Part shown: one piece after another, positions 50,592-59,704 of the stretch
Position numbering within the stretch: the first letter of the stretch is position 1
Layout: each line of letters begins with the position of its first letter
Source of the DNA: Saccharopolyspora_D taberi
GTDB taxonomy: Bacteria > Actinomycetota > Actinomycetes > Mycobacteriales > Pseudonocardiaceae
Reading direction: 5' to 3'
DNA: 64,000 bases
NCBI RefSeq assembly: GCF_039534165.1
Contig: NZ_BAAAUX010000002.1
Location: 1 to 64,000 of the forward strand
Translations under genes and position numbers: made by a program
The notes under the pieces: generated by a model
What the model was told of the DNA's origin: nothing
What the model saw: the letters and a program-made list of their open reading frames with translations, nothing else
The model's database searches: none

Positions 50592-51590
50592 TCAGCGGTC
50601 CAGGCGGGCCATCCCGTCCGGGTGGTACTGCTCGCCCGCGGCGGCGTTCACCGGGAACAGCCGGGAGATCTCGGCCACCAGGGACTCGTCCAGCGGGGTC
50701 GTCGCGGCGCTGATGTTGGCCTCGACGTTGCTGATCCGCCTGCTGCCGGGGATCGGGACGACGTCATCGCCCTGCGCGAGCAGCCAGCCCAGCGCGAGCT
50801 GGGCGGGCGTGCGGCCCAGCGCCTCGGCGCGTTCCCGCAGCGGCGCGGTGAGCTCGATGTTGTGCCGCAGGCTCTCCTCGGCGAACCGGGGGTAGCGCTG
50901 CTGGCGCACCGCGAGGTTCTCCACGTCGGAGAGGTCGCGGATCGAGCCGGTGAGCACACCGCGACCCAGCGGCGAGTAGGCGACCAGCGCGACGCCGAGC
51001 TCCCGCAGCGCGGGCAGCAGCTCCTGCTCCGGCTCGCGGTGGAACAGCGAGTACTCCTGCTGCACGGCGGCGATCGGGTGCACCGCGTGCGCCCGCCGCA
51101 GCGTCCGCGCGCTGATCTCGGACAGGCCCAGGTGGCCGACCTTGCCCTCGCGGACCAGCTCGGCCATGGCGCCGACCGTTTCCTCGATCGGCGTCGCCGG
51201 GTCCAGCCGGTGCAGGTAGTACAGGTCGACGTGGTCGGTGCCCAGCCGGGACAGGCTGGCGTCGACGGACTTGCGGACGTTGTCCGGCGTGCCCAGGCCG
51301 CGGTCGGCGCTGGCGCCGAACTTGGTGGCCAGCACGACCTCGTCCCGCCGCTCCCGCAGCAGGCCGGAGATCAGCCGCTCGTTGTGCCCGTCGCCGTAGA
51401 CGTCGGCGGTGTCGATGAGGTTGACGCCCAGGTCCAGCAGCTGGTGGAGCACGCGCAGGGACTCGGCGTCGTCGGCCTCGCCGTAGACGCCGGACAGGCC
51501 CATGGCGCCGTAGCCGAGGGCGCTGACCTCCGGGCCGCCGCGGCCGAGGAGCCTGCGGGGCAAGGAGGAACCGGTCGATTCGGTCATCAC
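50592..51590 (-). CDS. Aldo/keto reductase
   Basis: 332 residues; GTG at 51590 with GGAG upstream. Catalytic tetrad visible: Asp and Tyr in LIDTADVYGDG, Lys in VLATKFG, His in YYLHRLD; NADP site IPGSRRISNVEAN. Reduces an aldehyde or ketone; substrate unknown. Divergent from the PaaX-type regulator. Confidence 0.9.
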   Translation of the reverse strand: MMTESTGSSLPRRLLGRGGPEVSALGYGAMGLSGVYGEADDAESLRVLHQLLDLGVNLIDTADVYGDGHNERLISGLLRERRDEVVLATKFGASADRGLGTPDNVRKSVDASLSRLGTDHVDLYYLHRLDPATPIEETVGAMAELVREGKVGHLGLSEISARTLRRAHAVHPIAAVQQEYSLFHREPEQELLPALRELGVALVAYSPLGRGVLTGSIRDLSDVENLAVRQQRYPRFAEESLRHNIELTAPLRERAEALGRTPAQLALGWLLAQGDDVVPIPGSRRISNVEANISAATTPLDESLVAEISRLFPVNAAAGEQYHPDGMARLDR

Positions 51591-51721
51591 TGTCTCCGTG
51601 GTCGATGCTGGGTTTCCAGGTTCATCCTAGTATCCGAATTTCCCGCGATGTGGCGAGCGAATTCCGCATCGTGGGCGTCTCCTGTGGACAGCGAGCCCTC
51701 CTCCGGCGGTATCGTGTTCTC

Positions 51722-52585
51722 GTGACGACCGATGTGGCAGCAGACGATTCCCTGGTGGGAGAGCTGACCGGGCGCGGTGCTCAGCCCCGGCAGCTGATCG
51801 TGACCGTTTACGGGCTCTACGCCAGGGAAACCGGCGGCTGGCTCTCGGTCGCGGCGCTGGTGCGGCTGCTCAGCGACCTGGGCGTCGAGGAACCCGCGGT
51901 GCGGTCGTCGATCTCCCGGCTCAAGCGGCGCGGGATCCTGGTGGCGAGCCGGTCCGGCGGGGCCGCCGGGTACGAGCTCTCCGAGCAGGCGCTGGAGATC
52001 CTGCGGGAGGGCGACGAGCGGATCTTCAGCCGCGAGCGCGCGACGCCGGCCGACGGCTGGCTGCTCGCGGTGTTCTCGGTCCCGGAGTCGCAGCGGCAGA
52101 AGCGCCACGTCCTGCGCACGCAGCTGAGCAGGCTCGGGTTCGGCACCGTCGCGCCTGGGGTGTGGATCGCACCCGCGCACCTGCGCGGCGCGGTGGTCAA
52201 CGCGCTGCGCCGCTTCGAACTGGACTCCTACGCCGAGCTGTTCCACGCCGAGCACGTGGCCTTCGGCGAGCTGCGGACCAAGGTCGGGCAGTGGTGGGAC
52301 CTGGAGCAGTTGCAGCGCCTGTACGGGGAGTTCGTGGGCTTGCACGAACCGGTGCTCAAGCGCTGGCGCCGCCGCCGGTCCCGGCACGAGCGGGAGGCGT
52401 TCCTGGACTACGTGCGGGTGCTGACCGACTGGCGGCGGCTGCCCTACCTCGATCCCGGCCTGCCCGCCGAGCTGCTTCCCGCGGAGTGGAACGGCGCGGT
52501 CGCGGCCGATCTGTTCTTCACCCTGAAGTCGTCGCTGGAGGACCAGGCGCACGCCTACGTCGACGAGGTCACGAAGACGCGCTGA
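51722..52585 (+). CDS. PaaX-family transcriptional regulator
   Basis: 287 residues from the GTG at 51722; the frame is open to 51605 without conserved sequence. PaaX-type wHTH (GAQPRQLIVTVYGLYA, AVRSSISRLKRRGIL) and the effector/C-terminal PaaX domains (FSVPESQRQKRHVLRTQLSRLGFG). PaaX repressors respond to aryl-CoA thioesters such as phenylacetyl-CoA; here, next to a predicted 2-aminobenzoyl-CoA pathway, that CoA ester is a plausible signal. Near-direct repeats around CGAATT(T)CC at 51634-51671 may be its autoregulatory site. Confidence 0.85.
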   Translation: MTTDVAADDSLVGELTGRGAQPRQLIVTVYGLYARETGGWLSVAALVRLLSDLGVEEPAVRSSISRLKRRGILVASRSGGAAGYELSEQALEILREGDERIFSRERATPADGWLLAVFSVPESQRQKRHVLRTQLSRLGFGTVAPGVWIAPAHLRGAVVNALRRFELDSYAELFHAEHVAFGELRTKVGQWWDLEQLQRLYGEFVGLHEPVLKRWRRRRSRHEREAFLDYVRVLTDWRRLPYLDPGLPAELLPAEWNGAVAADLFFTLKSSLEDQAHAYVDEVTKTR

Positions 52586-52976
52586 TCGCGGCGGTTCCCT
52601 TGACCTCCACGAGGGCTTCGGCGTCCCACAACCGGTGCACGCCGATGCCGGCCATCGCCGGGTAGTCGCGTCCGGCCAGCTTCTGCCACACCGCGCCGAT
52701 TTCCCGGGCGTGCGCGCGATAATCGTCCATGTCGACGATGTAGACGGTCAGCTCGGTCAGGTGCTCCGGCCCGCCGCCCGCCGCGCGCAGGGCCGCGAGC
52801 AGGTTGGACAGCGCACGCTCGAACTGCGCGACGACGCCGTCCCCGACGATCCGCCCGCCTGCGTCCGTCGCGGTCTGCCCGGCCAGGAACACCAGCCGCG
52901 CACCGCTGACGGCGGTCGCGTGGGAGAACCCCGACGGCCGGGCGAGTTCCGGGAGATTGATCCGTTCGACGGTCAT
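52569..52976 (-). CDS. RidA-family enamine/imine deaminase
   Basis: 135 residues. YjgF/RidA fold: FSHATAVSGARLVFLAGQTATDAGG, NLLAALRAAGGGPEHLTELTVYIVD, the Arg-containing motif being degenerate (MAGIGVHRLWDAEALVEVKG). RidA hydrolyses reactive enamines or imines to ketones and ammonia. The aminocyclohexenone intermediate of 2-aminobenzoyl-CoA breakdown would suit it. Follows the SDR gene on the same strand, 34 bases on. Confidence 0.85.
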   Translation of the reverse strand: MTVERINLPELARPSGFSHATAVSGARLVFLAGQTATDAGGRIVGDGVVAQFERALSNLLAALRAAGGGPEHLTELTVYIVDMDDYRAHAREIGAVWQKLAGRDYPAMAGIGVHRLWDAEALVEVKGTAAISASS

Positions 52977-53010
52977 CAGAGTTCCAATCCGCGTCGGGGC
53001 GGGGCAGCGG

Positions 53011-53760
53011 TCAGGACTGGACCGCGCCTCCGTCCACATTGATCGACTGCCCGGTGATCGCGTCGCTGAGCAGGCAGAGCTCCACCGCGTCGGCGACCTC
53101 GCCGGGCGTGATGAGCCTGCCGATCGGCTGGCGGTTCTCCAGGATCCGGCGGGCTTCCTGCGCGCTCCGGCCGGTTTTGGCGGTGATGTTGCTGATCGTG
53201 CTCTCGGTCATCGCGGTGTCGACGAAGCCGGGGCACACGGCGTTGACCGTGACACCGGTGCCCGCCAGTTCGGCGGCGGCTGCGCGGACGAGCCCGAGCA
53301 CGCCGTGCTTGCTTGCGGTGTAGGCGGTGACGTAGGGGTCACCGCGCTTGGCCGCGATGGACGCGATCACCACGACACGACCCCAGCCCGCTGAGGTCAT
53401 GCCGGGCACGGCCCGCCGCAGGAACCGGAACGGTGCGGTGAGGTTTACTTCCAGCGCGCGTTGCCACTGCTCGTCGGTCGTGCCGGTCAGCGGGGCGGAG
53501 GAGGCCGTGCCCGCGTTCAGCACGACGACGTCGACCGTTCCCCACCGCTGTTCGACGGCGTCGAAGACCGCGTCGACATCGGTGGTCACGTCGCCGGGCA
53601 GCGCGAGCGCCGGGCCCGGCAGACCGGATGCGGTCCGGTCGAGCCGGTCGGCGTCGCGCGCGGTGAGCGCGACGCGGTGGCCCGCGGCGGACAGCCGCCC
53701 CGCGATCGCCTTCCCGATGCCCTGGCCGGCTCCGGTGACCAGGCAGGTTCGTGCCTTCAC
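53011..53760 (-). CDS. Short-chain dehydrogenase/reductase (FabG-like)
   Basis: 249 residues; GTG start at 53760. TGAGQGIG cofactor motif, NAG, Ser in VVVIASIAA, YTASK catalytic motif, PGFVDTAM. Canonical 3-hydroxyacyl-type dehydrogenase. Head of a two-gene operon with RidA, divergent from the fused monooxygenase; likely oxidises a hydroxyacyl-CoA intermediate of ring degradation. Confidence 0.9.
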   Translation of the reverse strand: MKARTCLVTGAGQGIGKAIAGRLSAAGHRVALTARDADRLDRTASGLPGPALALPGDVTTDVDAVFDAVEQRWGTVDVVVLNAGTASSAPLTGTTDEQWQRALEVNLTAPFRFLRRAVPGMTSAGWGRVVVIASIAAKRGDPYVTAYTASKHGVLGLVRAAAAELAGTGVTVNAVCPGFVDTAMTESTISNITAKTGRSAQEARRILENRQPIGRLITPGEVADAVELCLLSDAITGQSINVDGGAVQS

Positions 53761-53781
53761 GGCGACGATATTACGGAAAAT

Positions 53782-53791
53782 TGACGGCCGT
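53782..53791 (+). promoter_or_regulatory. Shared motif, site B (SDR / monooxygenase divergent promoter)
   Basis: TGACGGCCGT in the 81-bp divergent region. Part of the set with 50529, 59600 and 59641. Confidence 0.55.
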
Positions 53792-53841
53792 GTGCAAGGC
53801 GACATACTCTCGGGCGCACTGCGGCGGAAAGGAGCGCTCAG

Positions 53842-56214
53842 GTGCGTATCGCGGTCGTCGGTGGTGGTCCGGGCGGGCTGTACTTCGCCGCGCTGTGCAA
53901 GCAGCTCGGCCCCGGCCACGACATCACGGTGTGGGAGCGCAACGCCCCGGACGACACCTTCGGCTTCGGCGTGGTGTTCTCCGACGAGACACTGGGCGGC
54001 ATCGAGCACGCCGACACCGGGATTTTCCAAGCCATGCAACGGGAGTTCGCCCGCTGGGACGACATCGACGTGCACTACCGCGGCACGACGCACACCTCCG
54101 GCGGGCACGGGTTCGCCGCCATGAGCCGCAAGCGGCTGCTGGCGGTACTGCAACTGCGCTGTGCCGAGCTCGGGGTGGACGTCAGGTTCCGCACGCGGGC
54201 GCCGGACCTGGAGCGGCTGGCCGCCGACCACGATCTCGTCGTGGCGTGCGACGGTGTGAACTCCGCGGCCCGCGACCGGTTCGCGGCAAGCTTCCGGCCG
54301 AGCGTGGAAACCCGGCGGTGCAAGTACATCTGGCTCGGCACGGACCGGGTGTTCGACGCGTTCAAGTTCGAAGTGCTCGAAACCCCGCACGGCATCATGC
54401 AGCTGCACGGCTACCCCTTCAGCCGGGATGCCAGCACGTTCATCATCGAACTGCACGAGGAAGTCTGGAAGCGCGCGGGATTCGCCGACTTCGCCGCGAG
54501 CACGCCGGACGTACCCGGTGCCAGCGACGAGAAATCCGTCGACCTCATCCGCGAGCTGTTCGCGGACATGCTCGGTGGGCACTCGGTGTTCACCAACAAC
54601 TCCCGGTGGCTGAGCTTCCGGACGGTCCGCTGCGAGTCGTGGCGGCACGGCAACGTGGTCCTGCTCGGCGACGCCGCCCACACCGCGCACTTCTCGATCG
54701 GATCCGGCACGAAGCTGGCGATGGAGGACGCGCTCGCGCTGGCCGCGTGCCTGCACGAGCAGACCACTGTGGATGACGCGCTGGCCGAGTACGAGCGGGA
54801 GCGGCGGCCGGTGGTCGCCTCCACCCAGCGGGCGGCGCAGGCCAGCCTGGAGTGGTTCGAGAACATCGGGCAGTACGTGCACCAGGAACCGGCCCAGTTC
54901 GCGTTCAACCTGCTCACCCGCAGCCGCCGCGTCACCTACGACAACCTCCGGCTGCGCGATCCGGAGTTCGTCGCGGGCATGGACTCCTGGTTCGCCCGCG
55001 ACCACGACGAGGTGCGCCCGCCGATGTTCCAGCCCGCCCGGCTCGGGCCGCTGGAGCTGCCGAACCGGATCGTCGTCTCGGCGATGGACATGTACAGCGC
55101 CGTCGACGGAGTGCCCAGCGACTTCCACCTGGTGCACCTGGGGAGCAAGGCGATGGGCGGCGCCGGGCTGGTGATGACCGAGATGGTGTGCGTGTCCGGC
55201 AGCGGGCGGATCACGCCCGGCTGCACCTGCCTGTGCACGCCGGAGCAGGAGGCCGGGTGGCGCCGCGTGGTCGACTTCGTGCACCGGCACAGCGCGGCCA
55301 GGATCGGCGTGCAGCTGGGGCATTCGGGCCGCAAGGGATCGACGAAGCTGATGTGGGAGGGCATCGACGAGCCGCTGCCCGACGGGAACTGGGAGGTCGT
55401 CGGCCCGTCGGCGATCCCGTACTCGCCGGACAACCAGGTCCCGCACCCGCTGTCGCCCGAGGAGATGGCCGAGATCAAGCAGCAGTTCGTGGCCTCCGCG
55501 CAGGCCGCGGCGCGGGCGGGCTTCGACGTCCTGGAACTGCACTGCGCGCACGGATATCTGCTGTCGTCGTTCATCTCGCCGTTGTCCAACCACCGCACGG
55601 ACTCCTACGGCGGTTCTCTGGCCAACCGGCTGCGCTACCCGCTGGAGGTCTTCGACGCGGTCCGCGAGGTCTGGCCCGCGGACCGGCCGATGACCGTGCG
55701 GATCTCGGCGACCGACTGGCACGACGGCGGTGTCGACGCCGACGACGCCGTCGAGATCGCCCGCGCCTTCGCCGAACACGGCGCGGCCGGGATCGACGTG
55801 TCGACCGGCCAGGTGCTCAAGGCGGAGAAACCCGCGTTCGGCCGCAGCTACCAGACCCCGTACGCAGACCGCATCCGCAACGAGGTCGGCCGCGAGCACG
55901 ACGTCGCCGTGATCGCGGTCGGCGCGATCTCCTCGCACGACGACGTGAACTCGCTGCTGCTGGCGGGCCGCGCGGACCTGTGCGCGCTGGGCCGCACGCA
56001 CCTCTACGACCCGAACTGGACCCTGCACGCTGCCGCCGAGCAGGACTACGCCGGGCCGGGCGCGGTGTGGCCGGACCAGTTCCGCGCCGGGCGGCGCAAA
56101 CCGCAGACCGGCCGCACCGACGGCCCGAAACCCCGGCTCGACCTGGTCCGGGGTGCCGAGGGCGGCACCGCCCACCGGCGGTGGACACCTGCCCAGAACA
56201 ACCTTGAAGACTGA
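53842..56214 (+). CDS. 2-aminobenzoyl-CoA (or salicylyl-CoA) monooxygenase/reductase, fused FAD monooxygenase and old yellow enzyme
   Basis: 790 residues; GTG start with AAGGAG upstream. Residues 1-390: class A flavin monooxygenase (VVGGGPGGLYFAAL, HGFAAMSRKRLL, LLGDAAHTAHFSIGSGTKLA). Residues 395-790: OYE-type NADH:flavin reductase (FQPARLGPLELPNRIVVS, QLGHSGRKG, ELHCAHGYLLSSFISPLSN, ALGRTHLYDPNW). This fusion is the architecture of 2-aminobenzoyl-CoA monooxygenase/reductase, which hydroxylates and then reduces the ring; salicylyl-CoA hydroxylases lack the second half. Followed 29 bases on by an acyl-CoA dehydrogenase. Confidence 0.88.
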   Translation: MRIAVVGGGPGGLYFAALCKQLGPGHDITVWERNAPDDTFGFGVVFSDETLGGIEHADTGIFQAMQREFARWDDIDVHYRGTTHTSGGHGFAAMSRKRLLAVLQLRCAELGVDVRFRTRAPDLERLAADHDLVVACDGVNSAARDRFAASFRPSVETRRCKYIWLGTDRVFDAFKFEVLETPHGIMQLHGYPFSRDASTFIIELHEEVWKRAGFADFAASTPDVPGASDEKSVDLIRELFADMLGGHSVFTNNSRWLSFRTVRCESWRHGNVVLLGDAAHTAHFSIGSGTKLAMEDALALAACLHEQTTVDDALAEYERERRPVVASTQRAAQASLEWFENIGQYVHQEPAQFAFNLLTRSRRVTYDNLRLRDPEFVAGMDSWFARDHDEVRPPMFQPARLGPLELPNRIVVSAMDMYSAVDGVPSDFHLVHLGSKAMGGAGLVMTEMVCVSGSGRITPGCTCLCTPEQEAGWRRVVDFVHRHSAARIGVQLGHSGRKGSTKLMWEGIDEPLPDGNWEVVGPSAIPYSPDNQVPHPLSPEEMAEIKQQFVASAQAAARAGFDVLELHCAHGYLLSSFISPLSNHRTDSYGGSLANRLRYPLEVFDAVREVWPADRPMTVRISATDWHDGGVDADDAVEIARAFAEHGAAGIDVSTGQVLKAEKPAFGRSYQTPYADRIRNEVGREHDVAVIAVGAISSHDDVNSLLLAGRADLCALGRTHLYDPNWTLHAAAEQDYAGPGAVWPDQFRAGRRKPQTGRTDGPKPRLDLVRGAEGGTAHRRWTPAQNNLED

Positions 56215-56243
56215 CGGACCTCGAAGGCTAGGGAGCGCAGACG

Positions 56244-57356
56244 ATGTTTTCGCTGAACGAGCAGCAGCGCGAGTTCGCGGCCTGGGTCCGGCGGATCGGG
56301 GCCGAGCGGTTGCGCCCGCTGGCCGAGGCCGGGCGTCCGGGCGCGGTCAACCGCGAGCTGATCAAGGAGATGGGCGCGCTCGGTCTGCTCGCCCGGCTCT
56401 TCCCGGGCGGCGAGGCCGCCTCCACCGACCTGTGCCTGCTGCGCGAGTCGCTGGCCAGGGAGAGCACCGAGGCCGAGACGGCGTTGGCGTTGCAGGGGCT
56501 CGGCAGCTACCCGGTGCTCCAGTCGGGCCGGGAGGAGCAGGTGAACCGCTGGATCCCGGCGGTCGCGGCCGGTGACGCGGTCGCGGCCTTCGCCCTCACC
56601 GAGCCGGAGGCGGGATCGGATGCGGCGGCGCTGGAGCTGACCGCCGAACCCGACGGCGACGGCTGGCGGCTGACCGGCGAGAAGATCTGGATCTCCAACG
56701 CCCCGGAAGCCGACTTCTACGCGGTCTTCGCGCGGACCACCGCGGGCGCGGGCGCGCGGGGAGTCAGCGCGTTCGTCGTCCCCGCCGGCCGCCCCGGGCT
56801 CTCCGGCGAGCACCTGGACATGCTCAGCCCGCACCCCATCGGCAGGCTGGTCTTCGACGGGGTGGCGGTCCGCCGGGACGAGCTGCTCGGTGAGCCCGAC
56901 CGCGGGTTCCGGGTGGCGATGCGGACGCTGGACCTGTTCCGGCCCAGCGTCGGCGCGTTCGCGGTGGGGATGGCGCAGGCCGCGCTGGACGCGGCGGTCG
57001 AGCACGCGGGTTCGCGGGAGGCGTTCGGCGGCCCGCTGCGCGAACTCCAGTCGGTCTCGCACGCCCTGGCCGAGATGGCGACCCGGACCGAGGCCGCGCG
57101 GCTGCTGGTCTACTCGGCCGCTGCCGCCTACGACGCGGGGGAGCAGCGCCTGGCCGGGCGAGCCGCGATGGCCAAGCTGCTGGCGACCGAGACCGCGCAG
57201 TTCGTGGTCGACTCGGCGGTTCAGATCCACGGCGCACGGGCCCTGCGGCGCGGCAGCCTGCTCGAACACCTCTACCGCGAAGTCCGCGCGCCGCGCATCT
57301 ACGAAGGCGCTTCCGAGGTGCAGCGCACCATCATCGCGCGGGAGCTGTACCGGTAG
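56244..57356 (+). CDS. Acyl-CoA dehydrogenase
   Basis: 370 residues. AFALTEPEAGSDAAALEL, GEKIWISNAPEADFY, and catalytic Glu in PRIYEGASEVQRTI. FAD-dependent alpha,beta-desaturation of an acyl-CoA. In an operon with the fused monooxygenase; suited to the alicyclic CoA intermediate after ring reduction. Confidence 0.92.
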   Translation: MFSLNEQQREFAAWVRRIGAERLRPLAEAGRPGAVNRELIKEMGALGLLARLFPGGEAASTDLCLLRESLARESTEAETALALQGLGSYPVLQSGREEQVNRWIPAVAAGDAVAAFALTEPEAGSDAAALELTAEPDGDGWRLTGEKIWISNAPEADFYAVFARTTAGAGARGVSAFVVPAGRPGLSGEHLDMLSPHPIGRLVFDGVAVRRDELLGEPDRGFRVAMRTLDLFRPSVGAFAVGMAQAALDAAVEHAGSREAFGGPLRELQSVSHALAEMATRTEAARLLVYSAAAAYDAGEQRLAGRAAMAKLLATETAQFVVDSAVQIHGARALRRGSLLEHLYREVRAPRIYEGASEVQRTIIARELYR

Positions 57357-57430
57357 TTGTTGCCGTTCCGGCAACCAGGTTTGTCGAAACCGCCGCCTCG
57401 CGGGCACGGTCGTACCCGGAGGTGGTCACG

Positions 57431-58450
57431 ATGACCGAAGTGGACCGGGAAAGCTACGACGTGGGGATCATCGGCGCCGGTGCGGCCGGGCTGAGCGCTG
57501 CGCTGATGCTCGGGCGCGCCAGGCGCTCGGTGCTGGTGGTGGATGACGGGAAGCCGCGCAACGCTCCCGCCGCGCACGCGCACGCCTTCCTCACCAGGGA
57601 CGGCACGCCGCCGGAGCGGCTGCGGGAGCTGGGACGGCAGGAAGTTGCCGGTTACGGGGTGGAGTTCCGAGACGGCCGGGCGTTGTCGGCTGTGCGGACG
57701 CCGGACGGTTTCCTCCTCGGACTCGACAGCGGGCAGGTCTGTGTCCGGCGGCTGCTGCTGGCGACCGGGGTTGTGGACGAGCTTCCCGACGTGCCGGGGC
57801 TCGCCGAGCGGTGGGGACGCGACGTGCTGCACTGCCCGTACTGCCACGGGTGGGAGGTCCGGGACCAGCCGATCGGTGTGCTGTCGACTGGCCCGCTGGG
57901 CATGCACCAGGCGCAGCTTTTCCGGCAGTGGACCAGTGATCTGACGCTGTTCCGGCACACCGGGCCCGCTCTGTCCGAGGAAGAGGCCGAGCAACTGGCC
58001 GCGCGCGGTGTGCGGGTCATGGAAGGGGAGGTTGTTGGTCTGGAGATCAGCGAGGACCAGCTCGCCGGGGTCCGGCTCCGCTCGGGTGAGGTCGTCCCGG
58101 TGCGGGCGCTGGCCGTGGCGCCGCGCGCTCGCGTGCGCGGGGAGTTGCCCGTGTCGCTCGGGCTGGAGCCGACCGTGCACCCGGCGGGTATCGGCGAGCA
58201 CATCGCCACCGGCAAGGCAGGCGCGACGGCGGTGGACGGCGTGTGGGCCGCGGGCAACATCGCCGATCCGCCAGCGAACGTCGTCGTCTCGGCGGCGGCC
58301 GGTGCTGCCGTCGGGAGCGCGATCAACGCGGATCTCATCGCCGAGGACACCCGACTCGCCGTGCGGGCGCACCGAGCGCCCTTCTCGGCGGAGTCCGAAG
58401 CGCGGCTCTGCGAGCAGGCCGCGGGGAGCCGCCGCCACGGCTTCGGCTGA
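57431..58450 (+). CDS. Thioredoxin reductase-like FAD/NAD(P) oxidoreductase
   Basis: 339 residues from the ATG at 57431 (GGAGGT seven bases upstream). GIIGAGAAGLSAALMLGRARR, the redox-type motif HCPYCHGWE and a C-terminal GVWAAGNIADP FAD contact. Like TrxB but shorter in its NADPH motif. May be a stand-alone disulfide or sulfur-compound oxidoreductase; role in the adjacent pathway unclear. Confidence 0.85.
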   Translation: MTEVDRESYDVGIIGAGAAGLSAALMLGRARRSVLVVDDGKPRNAPAAHAHAFLTRDGTPPERLRELGRQEVAGYGVEFRDGRALSAVRTPDGFLLGLDSGQVCVRRLLLATGVVDELPDVPGLAERWGRDVLHCPYCHGWEVRDQPIGVLSTGPLGMHQAQLFRQWTSDLTLFRHTGPALSEEEAEQLAARGVRVMEGEVVGLEISEDQLAGVRLRSGEVVPVRALAVAPRARVRGELPVSLGLEPTVHPAGIGEHIATGKAGATAVDGVWAAGNIADPPANVVVSAAAGAAVGSAINADLIAEDTRLAVRAHRAPFSAESEARLCEQAAGSRRHGFG

Positions 58451-58489
58451 GCCCGGAATGCGGGGGCCGGGGCCGCGTCGGCTCGGTGT

Positions 58490-58690
58490 TTGTCGGGTGC
58501 TCTGCTCGGGGCCTGGATCAAGAACCGCGGTGACCACTGGAGATGGTTGCGGGATCAGAAGCTGGCCGGTGCGGCCGAAGTCGTCAGTGCCGGCACCAAC
58601 ATCTACGAGTTCAAAAGCGGGGCCAAGCTGTGGCTCGACTCGTTTGAACCGAGCGAGCTGTCTCCCCCCAGCAGCGACGGCGCCGCCCGC
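58490..58690 (+). pseudogene. Fragment of a hypothetical protein gene
   Basis: The frame from the TTG at 58490 reads convincingly for about 60 residues (LLGAWIKNRGDHWRWLRDQK, AAEVVSAGTNIYEFKSG) in a region of otherwise random reading, then runs into the antisense of the enoyl-CoA hydratase gene. It looks like the N-terminal part of a membrane-anchored hypothetical protein whose rest is lost. No start signal; probably decayed. Confidence 0.45.
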
Positions 58691-58701
58691 CGAGGCGGGA
58701 T

Positions 58702-59529
58702 TCAGCGGCCCCGCCACTCCGGCGGGCGCTTGGCGTTGAAGGCGGCGTGGAACTCGGCGTAGTCGGAGGTTTTCATCAGCAGGGCCTGGGTGACCGCTTC
58801 CAGCTCCAGCGCGCTGGACAGGCTCATGTCCTGTTCGCGGGTGAGCAGTTCCTTGGTCAGCGCGTAGCCCTGGGCCGGGCCGGTGGCGAGCCTGGTGGCC
58901 AGCCGGTCGACCGCCGCGTCCAGCTCGTCGTCGCCGACCAGTTCGCTGACCAGCCCGTGGCGTTCGGCTTCCTCAGCGGAGACGGTGTCGCCGAGCATGA
59001 GCAGCTGGGTCGCCCGGCCCAGGCCGACCAGTCGGGGCAGGAGGTAGGCCGCACCCATGTCGGCACCGGAGAGGCCGACCTTGGTGAACAGGAAGGCGAA
59101 CTTCGCCGCGCGGGTGGCGATCCGGAAGTCGGCGGCCAGCGCGAGCACCGAGCCCGCCCCCGCGGCCGTGCCGTGCAGGGCCGCGATGATCGGGATCGGG
59201 CACTCCCGCATCCCCTGGACGACGGCCCCGGTCATCCTGGTGAACTCCAGCAGCTGGTCGGGCCGCATCTTCAGGGTTTCGCCGATGATCTCGTTGACGT
59301 CACCGCCGGAGCAGAAGGCGCGGCCCTGCCCGCGCAGCACCAGTACCCGGGTGTCGCCCCGGTGCGGGAGCTCGGTCAGCAGGTCGCGGAGGTCGGCGTA
59401 GGCGTCGAAGGTGAGCGCGTTGAGCTTGTCCGGCCGGTCGAAGGTGACGGTGGCGACGCCGTCGGCGCGCTCCAGGCGGAAGTTCTCCCACCGCTCGGTG
59501 AAGGGGACCGATCCGCGAAACGGGCTCAT
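58702..59529 (-). CDS. Enoyl-CoA hydratase/isomerase
   Basis: 275 residues from the ATG at 59529 (GGGAGGA upstream). Crotonase oxyanion-hole segments GRAFCSGGDVNEI and HGTAAGAGSVLALAADFRIA, and a GLSGADMGAAYLLPRLVG loop; the acidic residue usually at the hydratase position is not obvious. Hydrates or cleaves a CoA ester of the ring-degradation route. Divergent from the CoA ligase through a region with two copies of the shared motif. Confidence 0.9.
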   Translation of the reverse strand: MSPFRGSVPFTERWENFRLERADGVATVTFDRPDKLNALTFDAYADLRDLLTELPHRGDTRVLVLRGQGRAFCSGGDVNEIIGETLKMRPDQLLEFTRMTGAVVQGMRECPIPIIAALHGTAAGAGSVLALAADFRIATRAAKFAFLFTKVGLSGADMGAAYLLPRLVGLGRATQLLMLGDTVSAEEAERHGLVSELVGDDELDAAVDRLATRLATGPAQGYALTKELLTREQDMSLSSALELEAVTQALLMKTSDYAEFHAAFNAKRPPEWRGR

Positions 59530-59599
59530 GCCGGCGTCCTCCCTGGATGGTGCGGCCCGCCGACCGGGCCGCAGGCGACCCGAGGGTATCACTCAAATC

Positions 59600-59609
59600 T
59601 GACTGTCGT
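59600..59609 (+). promoter_or_regulatory. Shared motif, site C1
   Basis: TGACTGTCGT in the divergent region between hydratase and ligase genes; within TGTCGT-n7-ACGACA (59604-59622), an inverted repeat. Confidence 0.55.
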
Positions 59610-59640
59610 CACGGAAACGACATCTACTATCGCGGGATGT

Positions 59641-59650
59641 TGACTGCCGT
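59641..59650 (+). promoter_or_regulatory. Shared motif, site C2
   Basis: TGACTGCCGT, 41 bases after C1; both continue into CA, so 11 of 12 bases agree (TGACTG(T/C)CGTCA). Lies 55 bases before the ligase start. Confidence 0.55.
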
Positions 59651-59704
59651 CATGATTGGTGAATACTGAGACGGATCCCAGCCGGCCAGGAGGGAGACCC
59701 GATC

